A stretch of 64,000 bases of DNA from Variovorax sp. OAS795 (GTDB lineage Bacteria > Pseudomonadota > Gammaproteobacteria > Burkholderiales > Burkholderiaceae_C), in assembly GCF_040546685.1 (NCBI RefSeq), contig NZ_JBEPOH010000001.1:186001-250000 (forward strand). The letters are read 5' to 3'. The notes under the pieces were generated by a model, which was not told the origin of the DNA, made no database searches, and saw only the letters and a list, made by a program, of their open reading frames with translations. How positions within the stretch are numbered: position 1 is the first letter of the stretch; each line of letters starts with the position of its first letter. Positions 43,054 through 52,522 of the stretch are shown here, piece by piece. Position numbers and translations under genes: made by a program.

Positions 43054-45186
43054 TCAGGGCAGCGTGACGGTCCACACCTCGAAGTTCTTGCGCACGTCGA
43101 CCTGGCGGGCCGTGCGCGCCGTGAAGGTGAACGTGCTAAGGGAGGCGCCTTCCGCGTACTGCCAGCCGGTGCTGCCTGCGGGCACGCAGTGCGCGTCGCT
43201 GCCACCCACCGGCTGGCAATAGACGATCGCCTTGCGGGCCGTGCTGCGCACCGTGGTGGTCTCGCTGAAGCGGGCACCGCCCGGGCCGGGCGCCCGGCCG
43301 AAGACGCCGAGGGACGTGGGCGCGAGCGCACCGGCCGGGACCATCCAGCCGTCCGTGTTGCCGTCGGCGCTGAAGTCGACGTTGTTGGGCTCCGAGGGGG
43401 TCGGTGCCGTGAACACGATGCCGCGCGCGGAACCCAGGCTTTCGGCGAGCAACTCGGCGCGCAGCGCCGGCGTGAGCTCCACCATGGGCGTCTGCACGGC
43501 TTCCGCGATGGTCGGCACGCGGGAGAAGGTGCGCACGTGCTGCACGGCGTTGGGCAGCGCGCCGTCCGCGCGGAAGAACTCCAGCCTCCACACGGTCTGG
43601 TCTGCAATCTTGCCGAGTTGCTCGTCGGTGTACGGCGGGGAGGCGAAGAGGTTGGCGTTCTCGAAATCGCCCGGGCTGCCCGCCTGCGCCGGATCCAGGT
43701 AGCGCGCGGACATGCGCCAGAGCGCCGAGTTGAGGGCCGAGCCCGCGGTGCCGTCCGGCGTGAGCACCAGCGTGTTCAGGCCGGCCTTGGGCACCAGGAC
43801 CAGCTCCTTGCCCGGCAGCGACGCGGTGGTCGCCACCACTTTCGACAGGACCGGGTCGCCGTTGCCGTCGCGCACGTTGTCGATCGATATGGCGTAGCCG
43901 ACCGAATGGAAGACCAGGTTCTGGTGCTTCAGGTAGTCTTTCTTCTCGAGCTGCGGACGCACGAACGCACGGTAGGCGTGGCTGTTGCCGGTGAGCTTCA
44001 GGGCGCCGTCCACGATCTTCGCGTTGAAGGTGTCGTTGTCGGTGTTGCCCACGACATCCGTCCAGCGATAGGTCAGCGCGACATCGCCGTTGGGATGGAA
44101 GTATTCGAAGTTGCCGCGGTCGTGCTTCAGGTTGGTCGGGCCGGTGCGGAAAAGGCTTTCGAAGGCACGGCGCGCGCCGCTGCTCACGCGGCCGACGGGA
44201 GCGCCCGACGACACGAAGCTGGCGGGGTCGTCGCCCACGAACAAGGTGCGGCATGCAGGCGCCACGACATTGGCCGCGGTGCCGTAGGCGTTGCCGTCCG
44301 CCTCGATCGCACTGTCCACGCGTTGTGCGAGCGGCAGCGCATAGCAGGCGTTGATCCGCTCGAAGAGGGACTGCACCATGGCCGGCGTGGGCGGCGAGGC
44401 CAGGGCTGCGGCATCCACGGCAGGCAGGGTCCCGATGACCGCATCGCCGCTGCGAAAGACGATGGACACCGGCGGGCTGTCTTCCCCGTCGGGCAGCGCT
44501 TTCACGGTGATCTCGATGTTCGCGGCGCTGCCGTCCGGACGAACCGACACGTTGATGGCGTCGAGCAGGCGGTCCTGTCCCGTGCCGTCGGCCGTGAACG
44601 CACCGCTCATCGGATCGATGCTCAGGTTGAGCGCGGACAAGAGGGGCTGCAGCGCGGCGACCAGCTTGGCGACCTGGTCGCCGATCGATCCGGCCGTGAC
44701 GGCGCCCGCATCGGCCTGGATTGCAGCGGCCAGCTGCGAGGGGTCGCCGTTGGGCGACAGCTGCGCCACCACGATGGTGGTCAGCGGCGTCACGTTGGTG
44801 GTGCCGGTGGCGGTGCTCGCGGTGGTGCTGTAGAGCGTGAGGTCGTCGCGCACGGCCCGGACGACCAGCGGTGCCTTGGTTCCGGCCGGCAGCGAGCAAC
44901 TGTAGGTGCCTTCGGCCGTGGTGGTCACTTCGCAGACCTTGGCGCCGGTCTGGTCGAACACAGTAAGCGCCGCGCCCGCGAAGGCCGCACCGGTGGCGAC
45001 CGTGCCGCTGAGCGTGGTGGCGGCCGGGGTCTCGTTGCCGCCGCCGCCCGCTGCCGGTGTCGAGGCCGGCGGCAGGAAGCCGAAGCCACCACCGCCGCCG
45101 CCTCCTCCCCCTCCACCGCAGGCGCCGAGAAGCGCCAGGGTGACGACGGACAAGGCGCAAGGAATTTTCCGGGTGAGAGCGAGCAT
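43054..45186 (-). CDS. Large lipoprotein with an 11-glycine linker
   Basis: A 710-residue protein that I do not recognise. The signal peptide ends in lipobox LLGAC (lipidated Cys23). Eleven consecutive glycines follow immediately, then a Pro/Ala/Gly linker. Residues about 55-110 look like a carboxypeptidase-regulatory/Big-like beta domain (LSGTVATGAAFAGAALTVFDQTGAKVCEVTTTAEGTYSCSLPAG). The remainder is beta-rich with several paired cysteines. No enzymatic motif was found. Likely an outer-membrane or surface lipoprotein. It diverges from a LuxR-type regulator. Confidence 0.85.
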   Translation of the reverse strand: MLALTRKIPCALSVVTLALLGACGGGGGGGGGGGFGFLPPASTPAAGGGGNETPAATTLSGTVATGAAFAGAALTVFDQTGAKVCEVTTTAEGTYSCSLPAGTKAPLVVRAVRDDLTLYSTTASTATGTTNVTPLTTIVVAQLSPNGDPSQLAAAIQADAGAVTAGSIGDQVAKLVAALQPLLSALNLSIDPMSGAFTADGTGQDRLLDAINVSVRPDGSAANIEITVKALPDGEDSPPVSIVFRSGDAVIGTLPAVDAAALASPPTPAMVQSLFERINACYALPLAQRVDSAIEADGNAYGTAANVVAPACRTLFVGDDPASFVSSGAPVGRVSSGARRAFESLFRTGPTNLKHDRGNFEYFHPNGDVALTYRWTDVVGNTDNDTFNAKIVDGALKLTGNSHAYRAFVRPQLEKKDYLKHQNLVFHSVGYAISIDNVRDGNGDPVLSKVVATTASLPGKELVLVPKAGLNTLVLTPDGTAGSALNSALWRMSARYLDPAQAGSPGDFENANLFASPPYTDEQLGKIADQTVWRLEFFRADGALPNAVQHVRTFSRVPTIAEAVQTPMVELTPALRAELLAESLGSARGIVFTAPTPSEPNNVDFSADGNTDGWMVPAGALAPTSLGVFGRAPGPGGARFSETTTVRSTARKAIVYCQPVGGSDAHCVPAGSTGWQYAEGASLSTFTFTARTARQVDVRKNFEVWTVTLP

Positions 45187-45260
45187 CGGTGGTTCTTCGA
45201 AAAGGTTGGGCCCCGGACCTCCCGAGGTGCACGAACCATAGCTTTGGCTTTTCGGGAATC

Positions 45261-45282
45261 GAATGATGCAAATGCACCATTC
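45261..45282. promoter_or_regulatory. 22-bp dyad upstream of lipoprotein and LuxR-type genes
   Basis: Left arm GAATGATGCA and right arm TGCACCATTC pair at 9 of 10 positions around AA. It lies 75 bp upstream of the lipoprotein start and 82 bp upstream of the LuxR-type start. The size suits a LuxR-family dimer. Confidence 0.5.
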
Positions 45283-45363
45283 TTCAGTGCGCCCGACGAG
45301 CGGCGGAAGGACTCACGGGAATATGGGATGCGTGCGCCGCAGGGGCAGTGAAGACTCGCCGCG

Positions 45364-46350
45364 ATGACCAGACCGGCTGCCCTGAACGACCTCAGCGAAC
45401 TGCTGCTGCGGCTCTACCGCTTCTCGCACGAGCTGCCGATCAGCGCCTTCCAGGATGCCGCGCTCGAGCTCATCAAGCCCGTGCTGCCCTTCGATTCGTC
45501 GATGTGGGGCACGGCCTCCACGGCCGACGAGGGCATCGAGGTGCACACGCTGCACCTGCACCAGAAGACGCCCGAGATGATGATGGAGTACGACAGCTTC
45601 AAGCACCTCGACTCCGCGGCCGCGAGCTTCTTCGGCAAGGGACACGGCACCCGGGGCTTCAACTCGGCGAGCTGGTGGAGCGGACCCCGGTACGCGCCGT
45701 TCCTGGACTACGTGCAGCGCTACGACCAGAACAACATCTTCATCACGATGGACAGCGATCCGCGGACCAACTTCATGCATTGGTTCTCGCTGTTCCGGGC
45801 CGACCCCGATGCGCATTGCAGGCCCGAGGAGGTGAGCTTCCTGGCCAGCGTGTCGCCGCACTTCATGCAGGCACTGGCGCTCAACCGCGTGATGCACCTG
45901 GACCGCACGCTCTCGCCCGCCTCGGGCGCACAGCCCCGCGGCTCGGCCATCGCCGACCTGAAGGGCGCGATCTATCACTGCGACGTGAGCTTCGTCGCGC
46001 TGATGCAGGAAGAGTTTGCCGGCTGGCCGCGGCAGGCGTTGCCGCAGTCGCTGCTGGAACATTTCATGACGGTGCAGTCCGTCTACCTGGGAAGGCATGT
46101 GGCGGTGTCGTACCGGCTCGAACAGCGCCTGCTGTTCCTCGGTGCGCGCCAGCGCTGCCGCGCCGACGACCTCACGCCGCGCGAGCACACGATCGCCAAG
46201 CTGCTCGCGGGGGGCGACACCCACAAGGACATCGCGGCCATCCTGAGCCGCTCGCCCGCCACCGTGCGCAATCACATCCAGTCGATCTACGACAAGCTGC
46301 AGGTCAACAACGTGGCGGGCCTGATCCACGAACTGCGGCTGGCGAGCTGA
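45364..46350 (+). CDS. LuxR-type helix-turn-helix regulator
   Basis: A 328-residue regulator. The C-terminal LuxR/GerE helix-turn-helix is LTPREHTIAKLLAGGDTHKDIAAILSRSPATVRNHIQSIYDKLQV (about residues 262-306). The N-terminal 250 residues resemble GAF/PAS-like sensor folds and lack the tryptophan/aspartate pattern of acyl-homoserine-lactone receptors, so the ligand is unknown. It is monocistronic, divergent from the lipoprotein gene and with a dyad between them. Confidence 0.88.
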   Translation: MTRPAALNDLSELLLRLYRFSHELPISAFQDAALELIKPVLPFDSSMWGTASTADEGIEVHTLHLHQKTPEMMMEYDSFKHLDSAAASFFGKGHGTRGFNSASWWSGPRYAPFLDYVQRYDQNNIFITMDSDPRTNFMHWFSLFRADPDAHCRPEEVSFLASVSPHFMQALALNRVMHLDRTLSPASGAQPRGSAIADLKGAIYHCDVSFVALMQEEFAGWPRQALPQSLLEHFMTVQSVYLGRHVAVSYRLEQRLLFLGARQRCRADDLTPREHTIAKLLAGGDTHKDIAAILSRSPATVRNHIQSIYDKLQVNNVAGLIHELRLAS

Positions 46351-46381
46351 ACGAACGGCTCGCCCTCCGCACTCCGCCGCT

Positions 46382-48502
46382 TCACTTCGGCCGGATCGCG
46401 TCCGCCGTGCCCTGGATGAAGGCCTTGATGCTCTCGATGTCCTCGCCCGTGAGCTTGCCCGTGAAGTCGGGCATGCCGCGCGCCATGGCCGGGCCGTTGA
46501 GCACGAACTTGTCGAGGTTCTCGATGTAGGCCGCGTCCATGTAGCCGAGGTTCGGGATGTTGCCGCCGCGGTCCACGCCCGGCACGCCGTGGCAGAACAC
46601 GCAGTTGCTCACATAGAGCATGGTGCCGGCCTGCACCTTGGCCGGGTCGTACTTCACGCCCTCCACCAGCTTGCTCATGCGGTACTGCACGAAGTCGGGC
46701 ATCTTGGCGCTGCCGCCGACCGCAAAGGTGTAGACCGTGCCCGGGCCCTGCCGCTCGGTGGCGCGCTGCGCCAGGCCGTAGACGCCGCCCCAGCCGACCG
46801 CGACCGACACGTACTGCTTGCCGTCGACCATGTAGGTGGACGGCGCCGCGACCACGCCGGTGCCGGTGGGCGTCTCCCAGAGCTTCTCGCCCGACCTGGC
46901 GTTGTAGGCCAGCAGGCGCCCGTCGGCCGTGCCCTGGAACACCAGGTTGCCCGCGGTCGTGAGCGTGCCGCCGTTCCATGGCGATGCGTAGTCCACGCCC
47001 CAGGCCTCTTTCTGCGCGACCGGGTCCCAGGCGATCAGCCGGCCGAAGGGCTTGCTCTTGGGCGGCTCGGCATTGGCGAACATGCCGGTGTTCCAGCCCA
47101 TCCCGGAATGGGGACGGCCGGGCACGTTCTGGTCGAACTTCCAGTCCTTGTCGTCCATCAGGTTGATCGGCACGTTCTGCGCGGGCAGGTAGGCCAGTCC
47201 GGTCTGCGGGTTGAACGACATCGGGTGCCAGTTGTGCGCGCCGAAGGGCCCGGGGATGCTGTCGCCGGGCTTCTCGTTCTGCCGCGCGGCGGCGATCTCG
47301 ATGGGGCGGCCGTTGGCGTCGAAGCCGGTGGCCCAGTTCACCTCGACGAAGTTCTTCGCCGAGATGAACTTGCCGTTGGTGCGGTCGATGACGAAGAAGA
47401 AGCCATTCTTCGGCGCATGCAGCAGCACCTTGCGCGCCTTGCCGCCGAGCTTGACGTTGGCCAGGATCATCGACTGGGTCGAGGTGTAGTCCCAGTTGTC
47501 GCCCGGGGTCTCCTGGTAGTGCCACACGTACTTGCCGGTGTCGGGGTTCAGCGCCACCACCGAGCCCAGGTAGAGGTTGTCGCCGCCCTTGGGGCTGCGC
47601 TTGCTGTGCGCCCAGGGCGAGCCGTTGCCGGTGCCCACGTACATCAGGTTGAGCTCGGGGTCGAAGGCGAAGCTGTCCCATGCGGTGCCGCCGCCACCGG
47701 CTTCCCAGTACTTGCCGCTCGGGTCCCAGGTCTTGGCGGCGCGCGCCATCGACTCGTCCTCGAAGGGCTTGCCCGGATCGCCCGGCACCACGAACCAGCG
47801 CCACTTCTGGTCGCCGGTCTTCGCGTCGTAGGCGGTGACGTAGCCGCGCACGCCGTATTCGGCGCCGCCGTTGCCGATGATGACCTTGCCCTTGAAGACG
47901 CGCGGCGCGCCGGTGATGGTGTAGGAGCCCTTCTGGCCCTCGATGGTGTTCTTCTCCCAGACCTTCTGGCCCGTGGCGGCATCGAGCGCGATGAGCCGGC
48001 CGTCGTAGGCGGCGACGTAGACCTTGCCTTCGTGCAGCGCCACGCCGCGGTTCACCACGTCGCAGCAGCCCCGGAATCCCTTGGACTTGTCGACCTGCGG
48101 ATCGAAGGTCCAGAGCTTCTGGCCCGTGCGCGTGTCGATCGCGTGCACCACGCTCCACGATGCGGTGACGTACATCACGCCATCGACCACCAGCGGCGTG
48201 GCCTCCACGCCGCGTGTCGATTCGAGGTTGTACGACCACACCAGCCCCAGCTGCTTCACGTTGCCGGCGTTCACCTGGTCGAGCTTGCTGAAGCGCGACT
48301 CGGCGTAGTCCAGGCCATAGCTCGGCCAGTCGGGGGTCTTCTTCTGCGCCGCGTTGTCGCGGATGAAGTTGCCGTTCACCCGCTGGATGGCCGCGCCGGC
48401 GCGGGCCTGCGGGTTGCCGCCCGGCTGGGCCGAAGCCGTCGACGCGCCCAGGCACAGCCATGCAACGGCGAGCGGAAGCAGCCCGGCGTGGATCTTTGTC
48501 AT
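46382..48502 (-). CDS. PQQ-dependent alcohol dehydrogenase with C-terminal cytochrome c
   Basis: A 706-residue quinohaemoprotein. Its signal peptide ends ASTASAQ. An eight-bladed propeller shows repeated WSYNLE/DAATGQKVWE tryptophan-docking motifs. Vicinal Cys146-Cys147 (RGCCDVV) is the ring-disulfide over PQQ, and the GDNWDYT segment (334-340) carries catalytic-Asp candidates. The C-terminal haem c site is NCVFCHG, in a cytochrome domain of about 90 residues. This is the type II (soluble quinohaemoprotein) layout, oxidising alcohols in the periplasm. The ATG at 48502 follows AAAGGAG. Confidence 0.93.
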   Translation of the reverse strand: MTKIHAGLLPLAVAWLCLGASTASAQPGGNPQARAGAAIQRVNGNFIRDNAAQKKTPDWPSYGLDYAESRFSKLDQVNAGNVKQLGLVWSYNLESTRGVEATPLVVDGVMYVTASWSVVHAIDTRTGQKLWTFDPQVDKSKGFRGCCDVVNRGVALHEGKVYVAAYDGRLIALDAATGQKVWEKNTIEGQKGSYTITGAPRVFKGKVIIGNGGAEYGVRGYVTAYDAKTGDQKWRWFVVPGDPGKPFEDESMARAAKTWDPSGKYWEAGGGGTAWDSFAFDPELNLMYVGTGNGSPWAHSKRSPKGGDNLYLGSVVALNPDTGKYVWHYQETPGDNWDYTSTQSMILANVKLGGKARKVLLHAPKNGFFFVIDRTNGKFISAKNFVEVNWATGFDANGRPIEIAAARQNEKPGDSIPGPFGAHNWHPMSFNPQTGLAYLPAQNVPINLMDDKDWKFDQNVPGRPHSGMGWNTGMFANAEPPKSKPFGRLIAWDPVAQKEAWGVDYASPWNGGTLTTAGNLVFQGTADGRLLAYNARSGEKLWETPTGTGVVAAPSTYMVDGKQYVSVAVGWGGVYGLAQRATERQGPGTVYTFAVGGSAKMPDFVQYRMSKLVEGVKYDPAKVQAGTMLYVSNCVFCHGVPGVDRGGNIPNLGYMDAAYIENLDKFVLNGPAMARGMPDFTGKLTGEDIESIKAFIQGTADAIRPK

Positions 48503-48578
48503 CGTGAGTCTCCTTTGTGCCGCAAGGATCGTTGGTGTCGCGCTCGCGTTCATCTTCGGGATTTCCCCAGTCCGGCGC

Positions 48579-48595
48579 TGTTCCATTGCAGAACA
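48579..48595. promoter_or_regulatory. Dyad between PQQ-dehydrogenase and AcoR-like regulator genes
   Basis: TGTTC, 7 nt, GAACA is a perfect 5-bp-arm dyad in the 160-bp divergent gap, 84 bp before the regulator ATG and 77 bp from the dehydrogenase start. The position suits an activator site. Confidence 0.45.
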
Positions 48596-48662
48596 CATTC
48601 CAGAGGGGGGTCGGCAATTCCCCATTTCCTGGTTCCCCCGACTTCGAGGAGCAGCGAACAGC

Positions 48663-49928
48663 ATGGCTTTCGAAAGGCTGGGCACGGCGACCGCGCCGCG
48701 CCAACTCTTCAGCACCACGCCCGCGCAGCGCGTGGCGCTCGCACGGCAGCAGTTCTTCGAGGAGGGCGTGCGGCCCTCGGGTCTCGTGGGCGAGGCGGTG
48801 ATCCAGTCGTGGCTGCGCTGCACCCGCAACCACAGCGACCGGCAGCGCATCGTGCCTTTCGACGCCGTGACGCCGAGCCGCCTGCACGCCACGCTGGCGC
48901 GCAACCGCGAACTGCTCGAAGTGGCTCGGCAAGAGCTCGCGAGCATGGAGAGCGCGCTCTCGGGCACCGACTCCCGCGTGATCCTCACGGACGGCGAAGG
49001 CGTGGTGGTGCATGTCACGCAGCACCCGACGGGCGCACACCAGCCGGTGCTGCGCAAGACGGCGCGCGTGGGCGTGAACATTTCAGAGCGCATGGTGGGC
49101 ACCACGGCGCCCGGCATCGTCGCGACCACGGGGCAGGCCTGCACGGTCGACGGCGCGGAGCATTACTTCGACGTGCTGTCGCAGATGCAATGCGCCGCGG
49201 CGCCCATCCGCGACGTGACGGGCAGGCTCGCAGGCGTGCTCGACATCACGATGGAGGCGCGGCGCTTCGGCTTCGACGCGGCCTCGATGGTGGCGCTCTA
49301 TGCCACCACCATCGAGAACCGGCTGCTGCAGTCCCAGTCGCGCGACCACCTGATCTTGCGCTTCCAGGCCAGCCCCAACCTGCTGGGCACCCCGATGGAA
49401 GCGCTGGCCGGCGTGGCGCCCGACGGCACCATCGCGTGGCTCAACAGTGCCGGCGCGCGCCTCATTGGCCGCTTGCCCGAGGAGGCCTGCGAGCGCGACG
49501 TCGAGTCCATGCTGGGCCATGACCTCGCGAGCCTGCTGCGGCTGGAGCGGCGCGAAGCCGCGCAGCCGCTGCGCCTGGCCAGCGGCCTGGGCGTGTGGGT
49601 GCAGGCCCGGCTCAAGGCCGCGGACGGCGCGGACTTCAGGCATGCGGTGGCCATGCCTGGGGAGAGCATTGCGGTCGCGGCGCTCACGCCGGCACCGATC
49701 GAAACGGTGCCGCCGGAAAAAGGCGCGGCCAAGGCGCAGGCGCCGGAAGCGCCGCACGGCGAAACCCTGCGGGAGCACAGCCGCAAGCTGATCGAGGACG
49801 CACTGGCCATGCAAGGCGGCAACGTTTCGCAGGCGGCGCGGCAGCTGGGCGTGTCGCGCGGCACGCTGTACCGGCGGCTGCAAGACTGGCGCGCGGAAGA
49901 CAAGCGGCGCGCGGCAGAGGAAGCCTGA
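48663..49928 (+). CDS. AcoR-like regulator lacking the AAA+ domain
   Basis: A 421-residue regulator. N-terminal FxRCxxxH-type opening IQSWLRCTRNHSDRQRI and a GAF domain (residues about 75-200, with NISERMVGTTAPGIVATTGQACTVDGAEHYFD) match AcoR/Fis-type activators. It continues with a PAS-like domain (about 225-330), a Pro/Ala linker and a C-terminal Fis helix-turn-helix (GNVSQAARQLGVSRGTLYRRLQDW). The sigma-54-activating AAA+ ATPase normally between them is absent (no GESGTGKE or GAFTGA). It cannot remodel sigma-54 polymerase itself. It is divergent from the PQQ alcohol dehydrogenase, its likely target. Confidence 0.88.
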   Translation: MAFERLGTATAPRQLFSTTPAQRVALARQQFFEEGVRPSGLVGEAVIQSWLRCTRNHSDRQRIVPFDAVTPSRLHATLARNRELLEVARQELASMESALSGTDSRVILTDGEGVVVHVTQHPTGAHQPVLRKTARVGVNISERMVGTTAPGIVATTGQACTVDGAEHYFDVLSQMQCAAAPIRDVTGRLAGVLDITMEARRFGFDAASMVALYATTIENRLLQSQSRDHLILRFQASPNLLGTPMEALAGVAPDGTIAWLNSAGARLIGRLPEEACERDVESMLGHDLASLLRLERREAAQPLRLASGLGVWVQARLKAADGADFRHAVAMPGESIAVAALTPAPIETVPPEKGAAKAQAPEAPHGETLREHSRKLIEDALAMQGGNVSQAARQLGVSRGTLYRRLQDWRAEDKRRAAEEA

Positions 49929-49935
49929 GCCTCCT

Positions 49936-52380
49936 CTAGCGCCGGGGCAGCGCGTAGGCGATCACATGGTCGCCGGTGCGCGTGCCGAGCGAGCCATGGC
50001 CGCCCGCGGCCACCACCACGTACTGGCGTCCGTCGCTGCCGCGGTAGGTCATCGGCGTGGCTTGTCCGCCGGCCGGCAGGCGGCTGCGCCAAAGCTCCTT
50101 GCCGTCGGCCACGTCATAGGCCCGCACGAAGTAGTCGAGCGTGCCCGACAGAAAGGCCACGCCGCCGGCCGTCATCACCGGACCGCCGAGGTTGGGCACA
50201 CCCATCGCAAAGGGCAGCGGCAGCGGCGAACTGTCCCGCACGGTACCGTTCTTGTGTTTCCAGAGCACACGGCCGGTGCGCAGGTCGGCACCGGCCACGT
50301 AGCCCCATGGCGGCGCCTGGCACGGCAGGCCGAAGACCGAGGTGAACGCGCTGAGCTGCACCGCGAACGGCGCACCGAAGTTCTCGTTGAGCGCGGGCAG
50401 GCTGTCGCCGGGACGGTCCTTGCCCTGCACGTAGAGGGAGGTGTCGTCCTTGCGTGGAACGAGCCTGGAGACGAAGGCCAGCGAGGCCGGCGTGGTGAAC
50501 GCCACTTGCCGCTGCGGATCGACCGCAATGCTGCCCCAGTTGAAGACGCCGAAGTTGCCCGGGTAGATCAGCGAGCCCCGGGTGGACGGCGGCGTGTAGC
50601 GGCCTTCGTAGCGCAGCCGGTGAAAAGCGATGCGGCAGGCCAGCTGGTCGAAGATGGTGCCGCCCCACATGTCGGCCGGCCTGAGCGCGGGCGGATCGAA
50701 CGACAGCTCCGACACCGGCTGCGTGAGCGAGGCATGGTCGCCCGCGGCCGCATCCTGCGGCGCGGGCCGCTCGTGCACCTTCACCACCGGTTTTCCGTCG
50801 CGGCGGTCGAGCACGAACAGCTCGCCCTGCTTGGTGGGCTGCACCAGCGCCGGCACGGTCTCGTTGCCGACGCGCAGGTCGACCAGGCTGGGCTGCGACG
50901 GCACGTCGTAGTCCCACAGGTCGTGGTGCACGGTCTGGAAACTCCAGCGCACGCGGCCGGTGGCCAGGTCGAGCGCCACCACCGACGACGAATAGCGCTC
51001 GGCACCTTCGCTGCGCTTTCCGCCCCACTGGTCCGGCGGTTGGTTGCCGGTGGGCACGTAGACCATGCCCAGCGCTTCGTCCACGCTGGAGATGGACCAG
51101 CTGTTCGGCGAATTGGCCGTGTAGGTGCGGCCCGGCGCGATGGGCGCGGTGTCCCCGGGGTTGCCCGCGTCCCAGTTCCACACCAGCGCGCCGGTGTCGA
51201 TGTCGAATGCGCGGATCACGCCCGAGGTCTCCTGGGTCGAGACGTTGTCCAGCACGGTGCCGCCCACGATGATGAGCGAGCGCGTCACGACCACGGGCGA
51301 GGTCGAGTAGTAGGACCCGGGCCGCACGTTGGGCATGTTCTGCCAGAGATCGATCTGGCCGCTGCCGCCGCCGAAGCGCATGCAGGGCTTGCCGCTTCCG
51401 GGGTCGAGCGCGATGACACGGCCGTCGGCCGTGGGCATGAAGAGCTTGGCGTCGCAGTCGCCCGGCGCGGGCACGGAAGGGCGGGAGGCCGAAGCGGCGG
51501 CAGGCCGCACTGCGCTGCCCGGGTCATAGGACAGGCCGCGGCAGGTCAGGTGCTGCAACGCGAGCGGTTGCCGGATCTGCGGCGTGTAGCGCCACAACTG
51601 CGTGCCGGTGGTCGCGTTCAGCGCCACCACCGACTGGTGCGGCGTGCAAAGAAAAAGCGTGTCGCCGATCTTCAGGGGCGTGACCTCGAAGGTCGTCTCC
51701 TCCGGGTCGCCGCGCCGGCCGCGCACGTCGCCGGTGCGAAAGTGCCAGGCCTCTTCGAGCTGGCCGACGTTGGCCGGCGTGATCTGGTCGAGCGCCGAAT
51801 AGCGCTGGCCCATGCCGTTGCCGCCGTAGGCTGTCCAGTCGTCCTTCGGCGGGGCCGGGCTGCCCGCCGCGCTTGCCTCCGCGGCGGCAGCAGGCGCTGC
51901 GGACGCAGGCGCATTGCCTTCCACCCGCGTCGGATCGCGCGTCCACGAGACCACCGCGGCAAGCAGGAAGGCCAGCAGCACCACGCCGAGGAAAGCTCTT
52001 GCGGGCGCCACGCCGCGTGGATGGCGGCGCGAGAGCGCGCGCGCCACCCAGGGCGTGAGCAGGAACAGGCCGATCACGAAGAACACGTCGCCCCGCGCCG
52101 CCAGCGGCCACCAGTCGAAGCCCACCTCCCACAGCGCCCACGCCAATGTGAACGCCACCACGAGCGCATAGGCCCACAGGCCCGCGCCGCCGCCACGCGG
52201 CAGCAGCACCGCGGCCAGCATGAGCCCGAGCCCCGCGGCAAGGTAGTACCAGGAGCCGCCAAGCACGGCGAGCCACGCGCCCGCGGCACCCAGGCACAGG
52301 CCGGCAAGGCCGATGACGGCGGCCGTGACGGTCAGCAGGGTCGAAGAAGGCGCGCGAACGCGCACGGCGGCATCGGGCAT
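49936..52380 (-). CDS. Membrane-bound PQQ dehydrogenase, glucose/quinate/shikimate family
   Basis: An 814-residue protein. Five N-terminal membrane helices (residues about 15-145) anchor a periplasmic PQQ propeller, which begins DDWTAYGGNGMGQRYSALDQITPANV. Conserved segments include TVHHDLWDYDVPSQPSLVDL with the active-site Asp region, TKQGELFVLDRRDGKPV and WGSIAVDPQRQVAF. It oxidises a polyol or aldose in the periplasm and feeds electrons to ubiquinone. The substrate (glucose, another aldose or quinate) is unresolved. It follows the ROK regulator by 142 bp on the same strand. An AGGAG site precedes the ATG. Confidence 0.92.
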   Translation of the reverse strand: MPDAAVRVRAPSSTLLTVTAAVIGLAGLCLGAAGAWLAVLGGSWYYLAAGLGLMLAAVLLPRGGGAGLWAYALVVAFTLAWALWEVGFDWWPLAARGDVFFVIGLFLLTPWVARALSRRHPRGVAPARAFLGVVLLAFLLAAVVSWTRDPTRVEGNAPASAAPAAAAEASAAGSPAPPKDDWTAYGGNGMGQRYSALDQITPANVGQLEEAWHFRTGDVRGRRGDPEETTFEVTPLKIGDTLFLCTPHQSVVALNATTGTQLWRYTPQIRQPLALQHLTCRGLSYDPGSAVRPAAASASRPSVPAPGDCDAKLFMPTADGRVIALDPGSGKPCMRFGGGSGQIDLWQNMPNVRPGSYYSTSPVVVTRSLIIVGGTVLDNVSTQETSGVIRAFDIDTGALVWNWDAGNPGDTAPIAPGRTYTANSPNSWSISSVDEALGMVYVPTGNQPPDQWGGKRSEGAERYSSSVVALDLATGRVRWSFQTVHHDLWDYDVPSQPSLVDLRVGNETVPALVQPTKQGELFVLDRRDGKPVVKVHERPAPQDAAAGDHASLTQPVSELSFDPPALRPADMWGGTIFDQLACRIAFHRLRYEGRYTPPSTRGSLIYPGNFGVFNWGSIAVDPQRQVAFTTPASLAFVSRLVPRKDDTSLYVQGKDRPGDSLPALNENFGAPFAVQLSAFTSVFGLPCQAPPWGYVAGADLRTGRVLWKHKNGTVRDSSPLPLPFAMGVPNLGGPVMTAGGVAFLSGTLDYFVRAYDVADGKELWRSRLPAGGQATPMTYRGSDGRQYVVVAAGGHGSLGTRTGDHVIAYALPRR

Positions 52381-52522
52381 GGCATGAAGCTCCTGGACGT
52401 TCCTGGGGGGTTCTCGGTGGCTGGAAGCCCAGAACCTAGGCCAAGGCCCGGGCGATGCGCGTAGGCGGTTTGCGCATGTGGCCGTGCAGGGCGGGTGCAG
52501 CCGGGGCCTTGCCGGCGATCTC

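Noticed and set aside
42484-45351. 955-codon plus-strand frame opposite the poly-Gly lipoprotein gene
   Set aside because: It crosses the bidirectional terminator and is antisense to a protein with a clear signal and lipobox.
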